Assembly (NCBI GenBank): GCA_024811115.1
Contig: JAKOGH010000796.1
Coordinates: forward strand, 1-16,169
Direction: 5' to 3'
Length of the DNA stretch: 16,169 bases
Origin: Terana coerulea
Taxonomy: Eukaryota > Basidiomycota > Agaricomycetes > Polyporales > Phanerochaetaceae
A program made the position numbers and the translations under genes. The notes beneath the pieces were generated by a model. That model saw only the letters and a program-made list of their open reading frames with translations, did no database searches and was not told the DNA's origin. Below, in pieces: positions 7,101 through 15,440 of the stretch (position 1 is the stretch's first letter; every line of letters begins with the position of its first letter).

Positions 7101-8826
7101 ATCGTCCATCAGGGCATCCGGGCGTACTCTGGTTGTCGATATCGCCATCGCTGTCCTTGTTTCCGAAGGGACACAGCGTCCTCAATGTTAGGGTGGTTGC
7201 AGGCGTCAAAACTGTCCTCCCTGTTGAGCGATATTTGCATGTCGACCTCGCTTGGACCAGGATGATTGGCGAGGGTTTGCGAAGCTGCGCTTAGCGAGGC
7301 AAGAGAAGCTACCCATGACGAACTCTGGCTTAGCAAACTTGGCGTTTGAGAGCGACGTTGTTCGATCGATGCAAGCATCAAGCATACGCTCGGCGTAGTC
7401 GTGGTCTGCCTGCTTGGCGCTGACGAGCCTTCTCTGTGGCCTCGTCTTCCCGCTGGCAGTGATGGTGAACTCGCTCTCCTAGGGCGACAGCCAGCTTAAC
7501 AAGCTGGTTTCACTCCCACTAGAAGTGTTCGCTGACACTTCTGGTCGAGGGTCGAGCCCTTGCTTAGGGAGGCATTCTTGTCTGCAATCCACTGCTTGCG
7601 AGCAGCTTTGCTGAGCTGGGCCTTGTGCAGAGTCTGGGACTTGTTGTCCTCGTCGAGGATTGCTAACAATTTAGTCAGTGCGAGGAGATCGTTTAGAGTG
7701 AACTCCTGTTGGAATTCTAACTCACGAACTGCTTTCCACAAATTGCAGTGCTCAATGTCTTGCATGGCGTCCGGCAATGAGTGTTATGCTCATTGGTGTC
7801 AACAACCTCCTCGAAGGTCCGGATGCGCTCTCGGAACCCGACGACTCCGAGCTTCTCAGCAAGAGTGAGGGCCTTGCGAAGGCGGGGAGCTGGTTGCCGT
7901 TAGTGAGCTAAAGCTCGCGCTCTCCCTCAATGCGAGACTGAAACTCTTCAGCCCTCGGACTTTGGGGAGTGGTACATCGGAGGCGAAGTCATTCACAACT
8001 GGGATGATCAGGGGCGGCGATATAGGAGTGACCGTGGTCAGCATCCTGGGCCTTGCCCTTGCCCTTGCCCATGCACTTGCTACACTGGGTCTTCTTTCCC
8101 TTGCCATTGCCGGCACCGTCCTGCTGCTGCTGCTGCTCTTGCAGGCTCAGGGCCCTCCGTAAGGATAGGAGTCAGTGACATGTCTACCATCTTCTGATTC
8201 AGAGTGGTGACAGTGGCAACGTGCTTACCGTACCCTGGTGTCTTCAATATGAGGAGTATCAGGTGCATATAATTGTCTATCCCACATGGGCCGCATCGAG
8301 GCGGTCAATATAGGATTGGATCTTGGCGATCGCGGGTGCTGGGGACTGGTCTTTGGGAATGCGAGTCTTCAGGAGGCCTCTGAAGTTGGTGTAGGCCGTA
8401 CCCAGAGTGTTCTGGGTGTAGGTCGTCTGCAGGAACTCGTATAGGGCCTTAGCTGTAGTCTCACTCTTCACTGACTGACCAATCTGGTAAGTCAAGCAAA
8501 GGCGGATGAAGCCTATGGCTCAGAGATCATTGTTGATCCAATTGGTGAGCTTGTCGACAGTCCCTTGGAATGCTCATGCTCATTTCCGGGTATTTCACCA
8601 AAGGCAGGGAGTCCAGAGATGGCCGAGTTTCCACCCGCAGCTCGCGACTGCGAAGTGCGGGTGGGAGCTGCCGGGACAGTGTGGACTAAGGCCGGCACTG
8701 TCGGCTGGGTCATCGTGAGCTGACGGGAGATTCTGAGTGCCCAGAAATGACTTCAAGATGTCATTCCAGTGCTCCCCAGTTGGTTCTGTCAAGGACAGAG
8801 ACAAGCTTCTCAAAAGAAGAAGACAT
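7101..8826 (-). pseudogene. gag: Copia-2 gag, multiply frameshifted
   Basis: Minus-strand gag of the same family as 291-2207. The start ATG is at 8826 (MSSSFEKLVSVLDRTN), then EHWNDILKSFLGTQ in a shifted frame. The UBN2-like core at 8495-8277 includes YQIGQSVKSETTAKALYEFL, TYTQNTLGTAYTNFR and IAKIQSYIDRLDAAHVG. Next come KTPGYGKHVATVTTLNQKMV (about 8245-8185), a poly-Gln run followed by DGAGNGKGKKTQCSKC and, a little further on, HGHSYIAAP (8135-8005). The charged C-terminal region includes DAMQDIEHCNLWKAVRELEF and ARKQWIADKNA (7777-7496). The distal part is cut by the solo LTR at 7100 and resumes at 6537. The CxxC...HxH arrangement after the poly-Gln might be a variant zinc knuckle. Confidence 0.8.
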
Positions 8827-9051
8827 TGTGGAGTTCTCAGAGGAACAGAACAGTTAGTACAACATATTGACATGGCTTTAGCCAAGAAGGGGCCCAGAGG
8901 GCTCCCTCGAGCCTACTCAGCTTGCCCGGTGCAGACGGTGCACTGAAAAGTGCAACCGTTAGCGCATGATGGCAGCGAATAGGTACAAGCGAGTTTACCA
9001 AATGAGCTGGTTGCTGCTGCCAGTGACGGGCGCAAGCAACCGCCGTCATCG

Positions 9052-9063
9052 GGGCTCATAACC
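9052..9063 (-). other. Copia-2 primer binding site (half tRNA-iMet type)
   Basis: The plus strand reads GGGCTCATAACC directly before the 5' LTR. This is the anticodon arm (stem, CAU-containing loop, stem) of fungal initiator tRNA-Met, so the minus-strand element RNA would pair with an internal, cleaved tRNA end, as in copia and Ty5. Confidence 0.8.
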
Positions 9064-9356
9064 TGTAGAAGTGCAGCACATATAGCGGCGTACACTTCTA
9101 CCGAGGCCTAAAGGAAGCTAGAATAGTTACTCACCTGTAGGCTGGTTGGTTAACACGTAAGTGGGTTTGAGAGTTGAAAGAGTCTTATTAGAGTATGGCG
9201 CAGAGAGCTGCTTTATATACAATACAGGGTGGCTGTATTACAAATAGACACAAATAGGTACCAGGACAATAGACAATAGGGATTGTCGTGGTGGAACCTG
9301 GCAGAACAATAGAGAAGATGTGAGCAGAGCGCTTATGGCGTCTATCCGACTCAACA
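9064..9356 (-). repeat. Copia-2 5' LTR
   Basis: A 293-bp LTR with intact TGTTGAGTC...CTTCTACA ends on the minus strand. It is followed internally by the primer binding site, which identifies it as the 5' LTR. It carries the ACAATAGACAATAG segment that the 3' LTR lacks in part. Confidence 0.92.
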
Positions 9357-9977
9357 GAACAAACTGGGCGTGAAAGGGCAGAGACAAAGCTGAGACTCGA
9401 AAGAGGCTGCAGCTGAGCGGGAGTAGCCACTAGGCTCGAAGCGAGCTGGCCAGTACTACTAGCGTTTGCGAAGGTAATTACACCTTCAACAGCTTCCTGC
9501 CGGGGTCTTTTGCACACGAACAACACTCACGTTCCTTCAGGATATCATCAAAATTCTTGATTGTTATGGCCTCTGCCATTTCAAGGCTATACAAGCCATC
9601 AGACTGCCAGACAAGCTGCAAAGGGGTCATATTTGACGAGTTTGCATGCTTTCGCACTGATTTTGGCACGACTGACTTCATCCAGACTCTGAGGAGTATA
9701 ACTGATTATCACAGGCAGCTTTCTAAGCATGGTAGAATATAAATAAATTTATTGCTCAATAAACAGCTCACGCACATTATGGCGGAGTGCGCGTGGGCGC
9801 TATCGACCACCTTCCTCTTTGAGAAATCTGCGGGTTTCAATTCTCGTTTCGCGCGCACCCGTTCAGTGCTCCCAGCCGCCTTGCAAAGTATTATATTGTT
9901 ATGATACGTACAAGGTGGTTGGTTCGAGCCTAGAGTAAGTTTGAGACTATAGCATTTGCAGGTCTAGTGCCGCTGCC
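9357..9977. other. Host sequence between Copia-2 and the C-terminal gene fragment; no firm gene
   Basis: Starts with GAACA, the putative right target duplication. A minus-strand reading frame at 9681-9478 has a coding-like stretch (LVWQSDGLYSLEMAEAITIK then NFDDILKE), followed by a GTGAGT donor-like site near 9532. I do not recognise it and cannot connect it to other exons. The variable middle of the membrane-protein gene should lie here or in an intron, but I could not identify it on the plus strand. An AT-rich patch is at 9738-9765. Confidence 0.3.
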
Positions 9978-10496
9978 GTGGACCAGGGGGCGACGGCACG
10001 GATTTCGACGCAAAAGCTCTACAAGGGCGGTTTCGCATATCGGGCTCTTCCGTACTGGCCTAGCTGTCAACGAGTACGTGCGAAGGCGGCCACACTGCAA
10101 CACTTCACGTATCTCAACCTACCGGCAGGTCACACCAGTGGACTCAAGATACCCAAGGCAATGGTTGGTGGCGTCATCATGATCATCTATGCTCTTCCGC
10201 ACTTGCTGGGATGGGCAGACACTTTTGCAACGGAGAAAGAGCGCTTTCTGTGGCATTTGGCGACAGTAGCTCTCCTTGGACTGGCAGTGCCTTGCATAGT
10301 TGTTCGACTTTTCGTGCTTGACAGAGTTCTTCTACTGGTTGGTCTTCTCTTGATGTTCATGTTGGCTATTTTACCCTTCTGTTACATGCTCGGTAGTGGA
10401 TATTTAGTAGTAGCAAGCATAAAGCAGCTCTTCGAGCTGCGAGCAGATGCACTTCTTCAGCCGTTGTGATCGAGTTATTGGCCTCATATTGGTTGA
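9978..10496 (+). pseudogene. C-terminal half of the fungal multi-pass membrane-protein gene, premature stop
   Basis: Open frame 9978-10469. The conserved-looking part starts near AGHTSGLKIPKAMVGG (about 10125), followed by hydrophobic segments: IMIIYALPHLLGW, then FLWHLATVALLGLAVPCIVV after the motif TFATEKER, then LLLVGLLLMFMLAILPFCYM. It ends YLVVASIKQLFELRADALLQ PL then TGA. Past the stop, in the same frame, SSYWPHIG and a second TGA (10494-10496) follow. The family I recall from the N-terminal half ends in exactly such a YLxVESxxxLxxLPxxxLQxPxWSxYxPHI tail, so TGA at 10467-10469 looks like a mutated Trp codon (TGG). The first ~45 codons look non-family, and the true upstream exon is uncertain. 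Together with 3497-3924 this forms one gene split by Copia-2. Confidence 0.68.
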
Positions 10497-10548
10497 TTTT
10501 TCGAAATTTGCCCTTTCATACTTTGGTACTTTCAGGGCACGTTTGTGG

Positions 10549-10556
10549 ATAGTCAC
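10549..10556. repeat. MITE target-site duplication, left copy
   Basis: ATAGTCAC, repeated exactly at 11226-11233 on the other side of the MITE. Eight bases is the duplication length of hAT transposons. Confidence 0.95.
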
Positions 10557-11225
10557 TAGTGTTGCCGAAGTTCAGTTCAGTTCAGTTCGGGTCCATTTTT
10601 GTCAGAACCAAAACCAGAACCAAGTGTTTAGCAGCCGAACCTGAACCAAACTGAACTGAACCAGTATGAACTGGTTCGGTTGGTTCAGTTCAGAGTTCGA
10701 ACTGGTTCGAACCATTGAACCATGTATATATCAGCTTTACTCTGTCAAATCAGTATAATTGCAATGGTAGATTATAATAGAGTTATATATTGACATCCAG
10801 AAGAGTTTGTATAGTGCAAAAGCCTTACATTATGATGTTTTGAAGCTCAGTGTCTGATAGAGGCTGCCAGTTGCCTTTTTGGCAGCTATTGATGGCATCA
10901 TATATACACCAAAACATAAGCAGAGTAACATTTGATGCTCAGTTTACAAGCACAACAATGAAAAAATAGTTTAGACATGCTATAGTAAGTAAGTTCATGT
11001 ACTTTTCTCTATGAATCCCAGTACAAATACGGCTACATAACATATACATAGTTCATGGTTCGAACCGGTTCAAACTTGGTTCAGAGCGTGACAGCCATGC
11101 CCGAACCAAGAACCGAACCAAGTTATTTAGAGGCCGAACCAGAACCGAACCAAACTGAACCACACGGTTCGGTTCATCGGTTCAGGTTTTGAACCGCCGA
11201 ACCGAACTGAACTTCGGCAACACTA
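10557..11225. mobile_element. Complete non-autonomous hAT MITE with GGTTCGGTTCAG-type subterminal arms
   Basis: A 669-bp element with 22-bp perfect terminal inverted repeats starting TAGTGTTGCCGAAG and an exact 8-bp target duplication (ATAGTCAC), diagnostic of the hAT superfamily. Both arms (about 10557-10727 and 11052-11225) are arrays of degenerate GAACC / GGTTC units (GTTCAGTTCGG, GAACCGAACC) in both orientations, around an AT-rich core. The core contains a small hairpin, GCTGCCA (10863-10869) with TGGCAGC (10880-10886). No transposase is encoded, so it must have been moved by an autonomous relative elsewhere. It lies 52 bp after the original end of the broken membrane-protein gene. Confidence 0.93.
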
Positions 11226-11233
11226 ATAGTCAC

Positions 11234-11458
11234 CGTGGTTAGGTGTTTGTAGTATGTAGCTGTAAACGCGAACATCAAGGATTGCAATGTATATTTCATT
11301 CATGCATTTTTTGTGTTGTTCAAACTCAGACAAGGAGTGCGTATTCTGCCACTACTTGACCTCGCACGCAGCGAGCATTACAGCTTATATTGATTATTTC
11401 TGACCTGATACCACATTGCCAAATGCTCATTACCTTGAACTTAGACATGGGCCCGGGG
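11234..11458. other. Short intergenic stretch; nothing recognised
   Basis: Sequence between the right MITE duplication and the end of the minus-strand gene. It would hold the 3' untranslated region of that gene. No repeat or coding signal was seen. Confidence 0.4.
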
Positions 11459-12318
11459 TCAGAGCTTAGTACTCAAAGACCATTCCAAATGCGACAAGAA
11501 GCTGAATAGTCCATCCAAAGGATGGCAGTATAGTACGACGTTATCATAAGATCCTGGTGGTTGCAGCATGACACTCCGACAGCTGTTCTGAGGTATCACA
11601 GCTGGAGAGTCAGCGCCTTCGCAACATGCAGGAGGCGGTAACTGAGCTGCGACATTCTTCATGTCTGACGAGCACAGCGGCTCCTTTCTGTCCGCATACA
11701 GCCAGCCACCTATGCGCCATGCGCCGCCTCCTGAGTCGTCCGCAGCGTACTGTGCTCCGAAAACATGTCAGCTTCCCTCACCGCTTAAGCGGCACAAGCC
11801 AACACCCACCCTTGGCGTGCGCTTCAAATACTTCAGTGACTACCCAACGAGTTGTTAGCGAGCGAGTACTATTCAGAAGCGACATCACGGGCTTACCTCT
11901 GCACTGGAAATCTCCGGAGCCCCGCCTTCAACTTTGTTCTTCGACCGACAATGCGTGAGCATGCCGCAGCCCGAACAGTAGACGTCGTGCGCGGTCTCGA
12001 CGGGCATCCATCGGTGCTTCAGGGAATTGAATAGGAATGTCAGCGTATGGACTCCATGTTCGAGCGCGGTATAAATCCTTCAAGCGTAATCAAACGATGA
12101 GCTGGTAAGGGGAGGTGTGCTGGAATGAGAATGTACCAGTCAATGAACTCCGTCCATTTCCCGCAATGTAGGCACTGTCTTGGCGGTGCGGTCGTATAGG
12201 TCCCAGCAACGTTGCATTCAGCAAAATCGCGGCTTAGTAGCACCGAGAGGCGGTCTGCTTCGTTGGCAGATATATCCCAAGCCCAGCAAGCCGATCCTGG
12301 CGTGGACACCTCATCAGC
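11459..12318 (-). CDS. Four-exon gene of unknown function with two CxxC pairs (5' end undetermined)
   Basis: Exons on the minus strand: 12318-12137, 12077-11897, 11839-11810 and 11749-11459, stop at 11459. The introns are 59, 57 and 60 nt with GT/AG ends; the second has a clear CTAAC and the third a CTGAC branch site. Splicing gives about 227 residues with no internal stop. Numbering from the first supported residue, C49/C52 (CLHCGKWTEFIDW) and C95/C98 (HDVYCSGCGMLTHC) could bind one zinc; between them lies IYTALEHGVHTLTFLF. The C-terminal half (YAADDSGGGAWRIGGW onward) is open with several more Cys. I do not recognise a characterised domain; I have a vague recollection of similar Agaricomycete hypothetical proteins. 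There is no in-frame ATG before the stop at 12421-12423, and a MITE-like repeat begins at 12312, so the first coding part is either in an upstream exon or lost. Confidence 0.72.
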
Positions 12319-12662
12319 AAAACGTACAAGCACTGACGACTGATGAGCGCTGACGAGCACTGAGAGCGCTGACGAACGGTTTGGAACCGAAGTTCGAGCC
12401 CTGCTGAAGCCGGACTTTTGCTAAATTTTGTATTTTCTTAGTTCCTCATGTTTCATAAGCTATGCTGGACATCAATGATGATGGTTTACTCACCGGCTTT
12501 GCTGCAAGAGACGGATGCAAGAGGGGTCAAAAACGTCTGAGAGCGCTCAAAACGACTACTGAGACTGGCGGGCGCTGACGGCACTGAAGGGACTGAAGCG
12601 CACTGAGATGGCTTCATCAGTACCTGTCAGTACCGTTCAGCGCCAATGCAACTTTGCTGATG
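12312..12662. mobile_element. Possible third MITE with ACTGA/GCGCTGACG repeats at the 5' edge of the minus-strand gene
   Basis: Ends CATCAGCAAA on the plus strand at 12312 and its reverse complement TTTGCTGATG at 12653-12662. Inside, both ends carry clusters of short units (GCGCTGACG, CACTGAG, ACTGATGA), and ACTGAC...ACTGATGA is shared in inverted orientation. The middle (about 12370-12520) is unlike the ends. The architecture resembles the two hAT MITEs. I could not find a matching target duplication, so the boundaries and even the MITE call are tentative. Confidence 0.42.
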
Positions 12663-12902
12663 CTCGAGGGATCATATCCGAGTGAAGAACGGCTTGGGGT
12701 GTCCTGTCTGATAAAAAGACACGGTCAAATTTTGCTGCCTGCATCCTTCTGCAGAGGTCAATGGACAAAGACCTACCATTGATTCGAAACTTCGGAGTAG
12801 TTCTTGAGAATGCCTTGAGGATAGGCAGGGCGGTTGCAGCAACTTGAGTGCGGCGTGCGGAACGTCAAGCGGTGGTCCCGACGTCGTCATAGGCTTTATA
12901 TA
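12663..12902 (-). promoter_or_regulatory. Possible upstream exon and TATA box for the minus-strand gene
   Basis: The minus strand has TATATAAAG at 12902-12894 and an ATG at 12890 opening MTTSGPPLDVPHAALKLLQ and then PPCLSSRHSQELLRSFESM, followed at 12776 by a GTAGGT donor-like site. The reading frame itself runs to 12672. The TATA lies too close to the ATG for that ATG to be a normal start. It could be a first exon of the 11459-12318 gene separated from it by the MITE-like repeat, but I could not find a splice path that keeps the frame open. Confidence 0.28.
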
Positions 12903-14484
12903 TCCCCTGACTGCATGAGATTGACGGATAGAATGCCAACATGTGGCGAGGGATGTCGACCACCGTGCAGGGTGTCAGTCATAGCCCCAGCTCCGTTCGG
13001 GAGTCGAGCCGCCGCGACCCGACGTGCAACCCGAAGTGGAGATGTCGGGATATTGTGTACTATGCTCGTCGGATATGTACTATGCACAGAAGCCGAGTAG
13101 AATATTAATGGAATGGTTGCGGATATTGATGAAGGAGAGGATGTCATTCGAGTCGCGACTTGCTGCGAGACGCGGCGCGTGTCCATAAGCGCCTTTCTTC
13201 GCAACTCTCCTCCGTACTTGTCCATACAATTCCCGTCAGTACACCAACATCCTTCCAATGGCTTCACAAGACCGAAGTTAACTCCAATTATCATGGCTTG
13301 CGAGCGGGTGCTGATCTCGAGCACTTACGCGTCAAATTGACTCGCACGCGACGCCTTGCGGACTCCTGAACGGCGAGCGCAGCGGAACTACTCCTGCGGC
13401 CAGCGCAGTCTTCACCATGCAGGCTGTACGCGTACTGCGCAGTAGCGCAATAGTATGTGTAGCGACGGTGCATAATGCGGACATGGAACGCCAGCGAGCA
13501 GCCATGGCCGACCGCACCAGATTCAAAGCTCTATAGTCGACCTCTCCTCCACTCAGCAAGGACCGGACGCTTTGAAGTAGCCGCGGAGTTTGGTGTTCGT
13601 AGGACTGCTTTGGAACGTACAGGATGCTTTAGCTTGGATGGGATGCGGGCAGGGTCCACGCAAGGGTGTTATGGTGGGCGTGGCTCACTCGAGGTGCGTA
13701 CTACTGATTATATGTGCGAATTCATCAACGCTCATTATCATGCAGGGCTCAAATCTCCCACGCAAGCAGTCGATTCAGCGAAGGCTATCCAAGAACCCAT
13801 TTGGCTCGCGGGCTCAGTCACTCAAGGCCAACTGGTACAGAGGCACGAGAGTCGAACAGCGAGTTTAGGCGCAGGTCTGTGACCAATCTATACCTAGTCG
13901 TCGTCTGTCCGACTTATTGATCATGACTGCTGGTAGGCGGTCATCTATGTCGCGGATACCTGAAGACTGTCAGAAACCTCTCGCGTTCCTCCGAGCCGTG
14001 CTCTCCTGCCATCCCTGCGAACCTCACCAGTGCGAATCGCCGTTCAAGGACCGAGATGTCCATTCGCCTCACGATAAGCTCATTCCTGGTGGTCTTCATC
14101 ATGGTTCTTTCGGTCAAGCGAGCTTGAGCGAAGCACTTGGCTATGCTTTGATTTGTACCGGGTGACCTTCACGTGCGCCGATTATGCCGTCTGAGGAAGA
14201 CACGGGTAACGGAAGCTCTCGGGCCAGACGATATGACTTGGAGACATCCCCGATGCATGCGACGGTGACCTCCTCACCCACTTTCACTTCGACTGTTGGT
14301 TTCCTACTTCAACCGACGACGACGGGCACCCTCAATACCCAACCACGTCCATTCGACCGCGACCGTTTGCAGAATTAGATCCCGGATCTCCGTCGGCGTG
14401 AAGGTACAAGGGAAACTGTGGAAGCGCTTGTTCGTTAACTCTGACACCCTTTCCAGACTTGAAACTTTCCATACAGGCATTACG
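12903..14484. other. Long region without a supportable gene
   Basis: About 1.6 kb. Several short open frames overlap in different frames and strands (for example minus 13324-12896, plus 13113-13340, plus 13475-13882), but none shows a recognisable motif, paired splice sites or a consistent coding pattern. The last few hundred bases should contain the promoter and 5' leader of the zinc-finger gene. I saw no TATA box or repeat there. Confidence 0.4.
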
Positions 14485-15440
14485 ATGGTGTACTGCGATC
14501 GCTGCGATAGATACTTCAATAACCAAAATGCTCTGAACCAGTACATCAACAGCTCTTACAGGCACTGGATGTGTTGGGCCTGTGACCGCGACTTTGGTAC
14601 TTGCGAAGCCAGGCTCCAGCACTGGACGAACAGCTCGCTGCACAACTACTGCCGTGAACATGAAGAGCACTTCGATAGTTACGACGAGCTGGAAGATCAC
14701 TATGACGAGGAACATTTCTATTGCAGGGAGTGCGACTCAGAGATGGTGAGTGTGAGCTTGTAGTCGTCAGAGGTGGTAGATGGGCTGATGGAGACTGTTG
14801 CGCGTAGTTCTTTTCATCCTTGGAAGAAGAGGACGAGCACAAGGAGCAGGTACACTGGTACTGCGTTCCATGTCGGCGTATTTTCCAGAACGAGAACAAC
14901 CTCCGGCAACACCAGAACTCTTCCACCCACAAGCCCAAGACTATCGTCTGTCCTGGACGAGGCTGCAAAAATGCCTTCATCACTCATTCCCACCTCGTGC
15001 TTCACCTCGAGTCCGGCACATGTCCCTCTGGTATGACGCGGCACAAAGTCGATCGGATCACCATTCAACGCGACAGCAACGGTATCATAACCGACCGCCG
15101 CCGACTCATCCAATACGGAGATGGCTCGTACCACAAACCGGCGATCATCGAGTCCTATGCGACGAAGCACTCGTGGAACGGGGACGCATACGAATGCGTG
15201 CTGTGCCACAAGACGTTCAGCCAGCTACCTTCGTTGAATGCGCATTTGAAGAGCCCGGCGCACGCGGACAAGATCTACCGTTGCCCTACGGTATTCAAAG
15301 GCTGCAGTACGCAGTTCCGGACGCTGAGTGCGCTGGTTCAACATGTCGAGAATGCAAGCTGCGGGATCAGGAAGTTTAGGGGGCCAATGAGGGATATGTT
15401 GGAGGACGTCACCAGTCGCATGCACCGGCTGACGTTCTGA
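14485..15440 (+). CDS. C2H2-type zinc-finger protein, two exons
   Basis: Exon 1 14485-14745, intron 14746-14807 (62 nt, GTGAGT...TAG, CTGAT branch site at 14785), exon 2 14808-15440; 297 residues. The start is the ATG opening MVYCDRCDRYF, because the finger pattern begins there, although the frame is open upstream. About eight finger-like units follow: C4/C7 (first His replaced by Tyr20), C30/C33 with H46, H53 at the end; C56 with H59 in place of the second Cys; C80/C83 across the intron with H98, H103; C106/C109 with H122, H128; C135/C140 (CPGRGC) with H153 and C159; then YECVLCHKTF...H...H and a last one with CSTQF and HVENASC. The motifs CPSGMTRHKVDR and YECVLCHKTF followed by HLKSPAHADK are ones I recall from an expanded Agaricomycete family. 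Probably nuclear or nucleic-acid binding; target unknown. Confidence 0.9.
14746..14807 (+). other. Intron of the C2H2 gene
   Basis: GTGAGT donor, CTGAT branch site about 18 nt before a TAG acceptor, phase 0. Splicing joins ECDSEM to FFSSLEEEDEH, restoring a finger with C80/C83 and H98/H103. Unspliced reading hits a stop at 14761. Confidence 0.85.

Larger units (their letters stand above)
4151..9356 (-). mobile_element. Copia-2: Ty1/copia retrotransposon with both LTRs, RT deleted, two nested LTRs
   Basis: A 5.2-kb element on the minus strand. From its 5' end: LTR 9064-9356, primer binding site 9052-9063, gag from 8826 downward, a solo LTR of another family at 6538-7100, protease about 6253, GAG-pre-integrase and integrase 6121-5196, a second foreign LTR at 4641-5195, RNase H tail 4640-4500, polypurine tract 4438-4445 and 3' LTR 4151-4437. 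Integrase before RNase H is the copia order. Reverse transcriptase is completely absent. The two LTRs differ at roughly 18 positions by eye, nearly all transitions, plus a small indel. The element lies between the two halves of one host gene. Confidence 0.9.

Noticed and set aside
9901..9945. GGTTCGAGCC resembling a tRNA T-arm
   Set aside because: The five-base stem around the TTCGA loop does not pair and no anticodon or acceptor stem could be built.
11750..11781. A 32-nt intron (GTGAGG...CAG) before the last exon of the minus-strand gene
   Set aside because: Too short for a fungal intron; the 60-nt intron 11750-11809 uses the same acceptor, has a CTGAC branch site and keeps the frame.
12896..13324. 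Minus-strand 142-codon open frame
   Set aside because: Plus-strand frames are open over the same bases, no motif is recognised and there are no supporting splice signals.
13475..13920. Overlapping plus-strand frames of 135, 92 and 68 codons
   Set aside because: Three frames open at once with no recognisable protein motif; more likely chance openness.
14332..14983. Minus-strand open frames of 127 and 145 codons
   Set aside because: Antisense to the convincing C2H2 gene and without motifs of their own.
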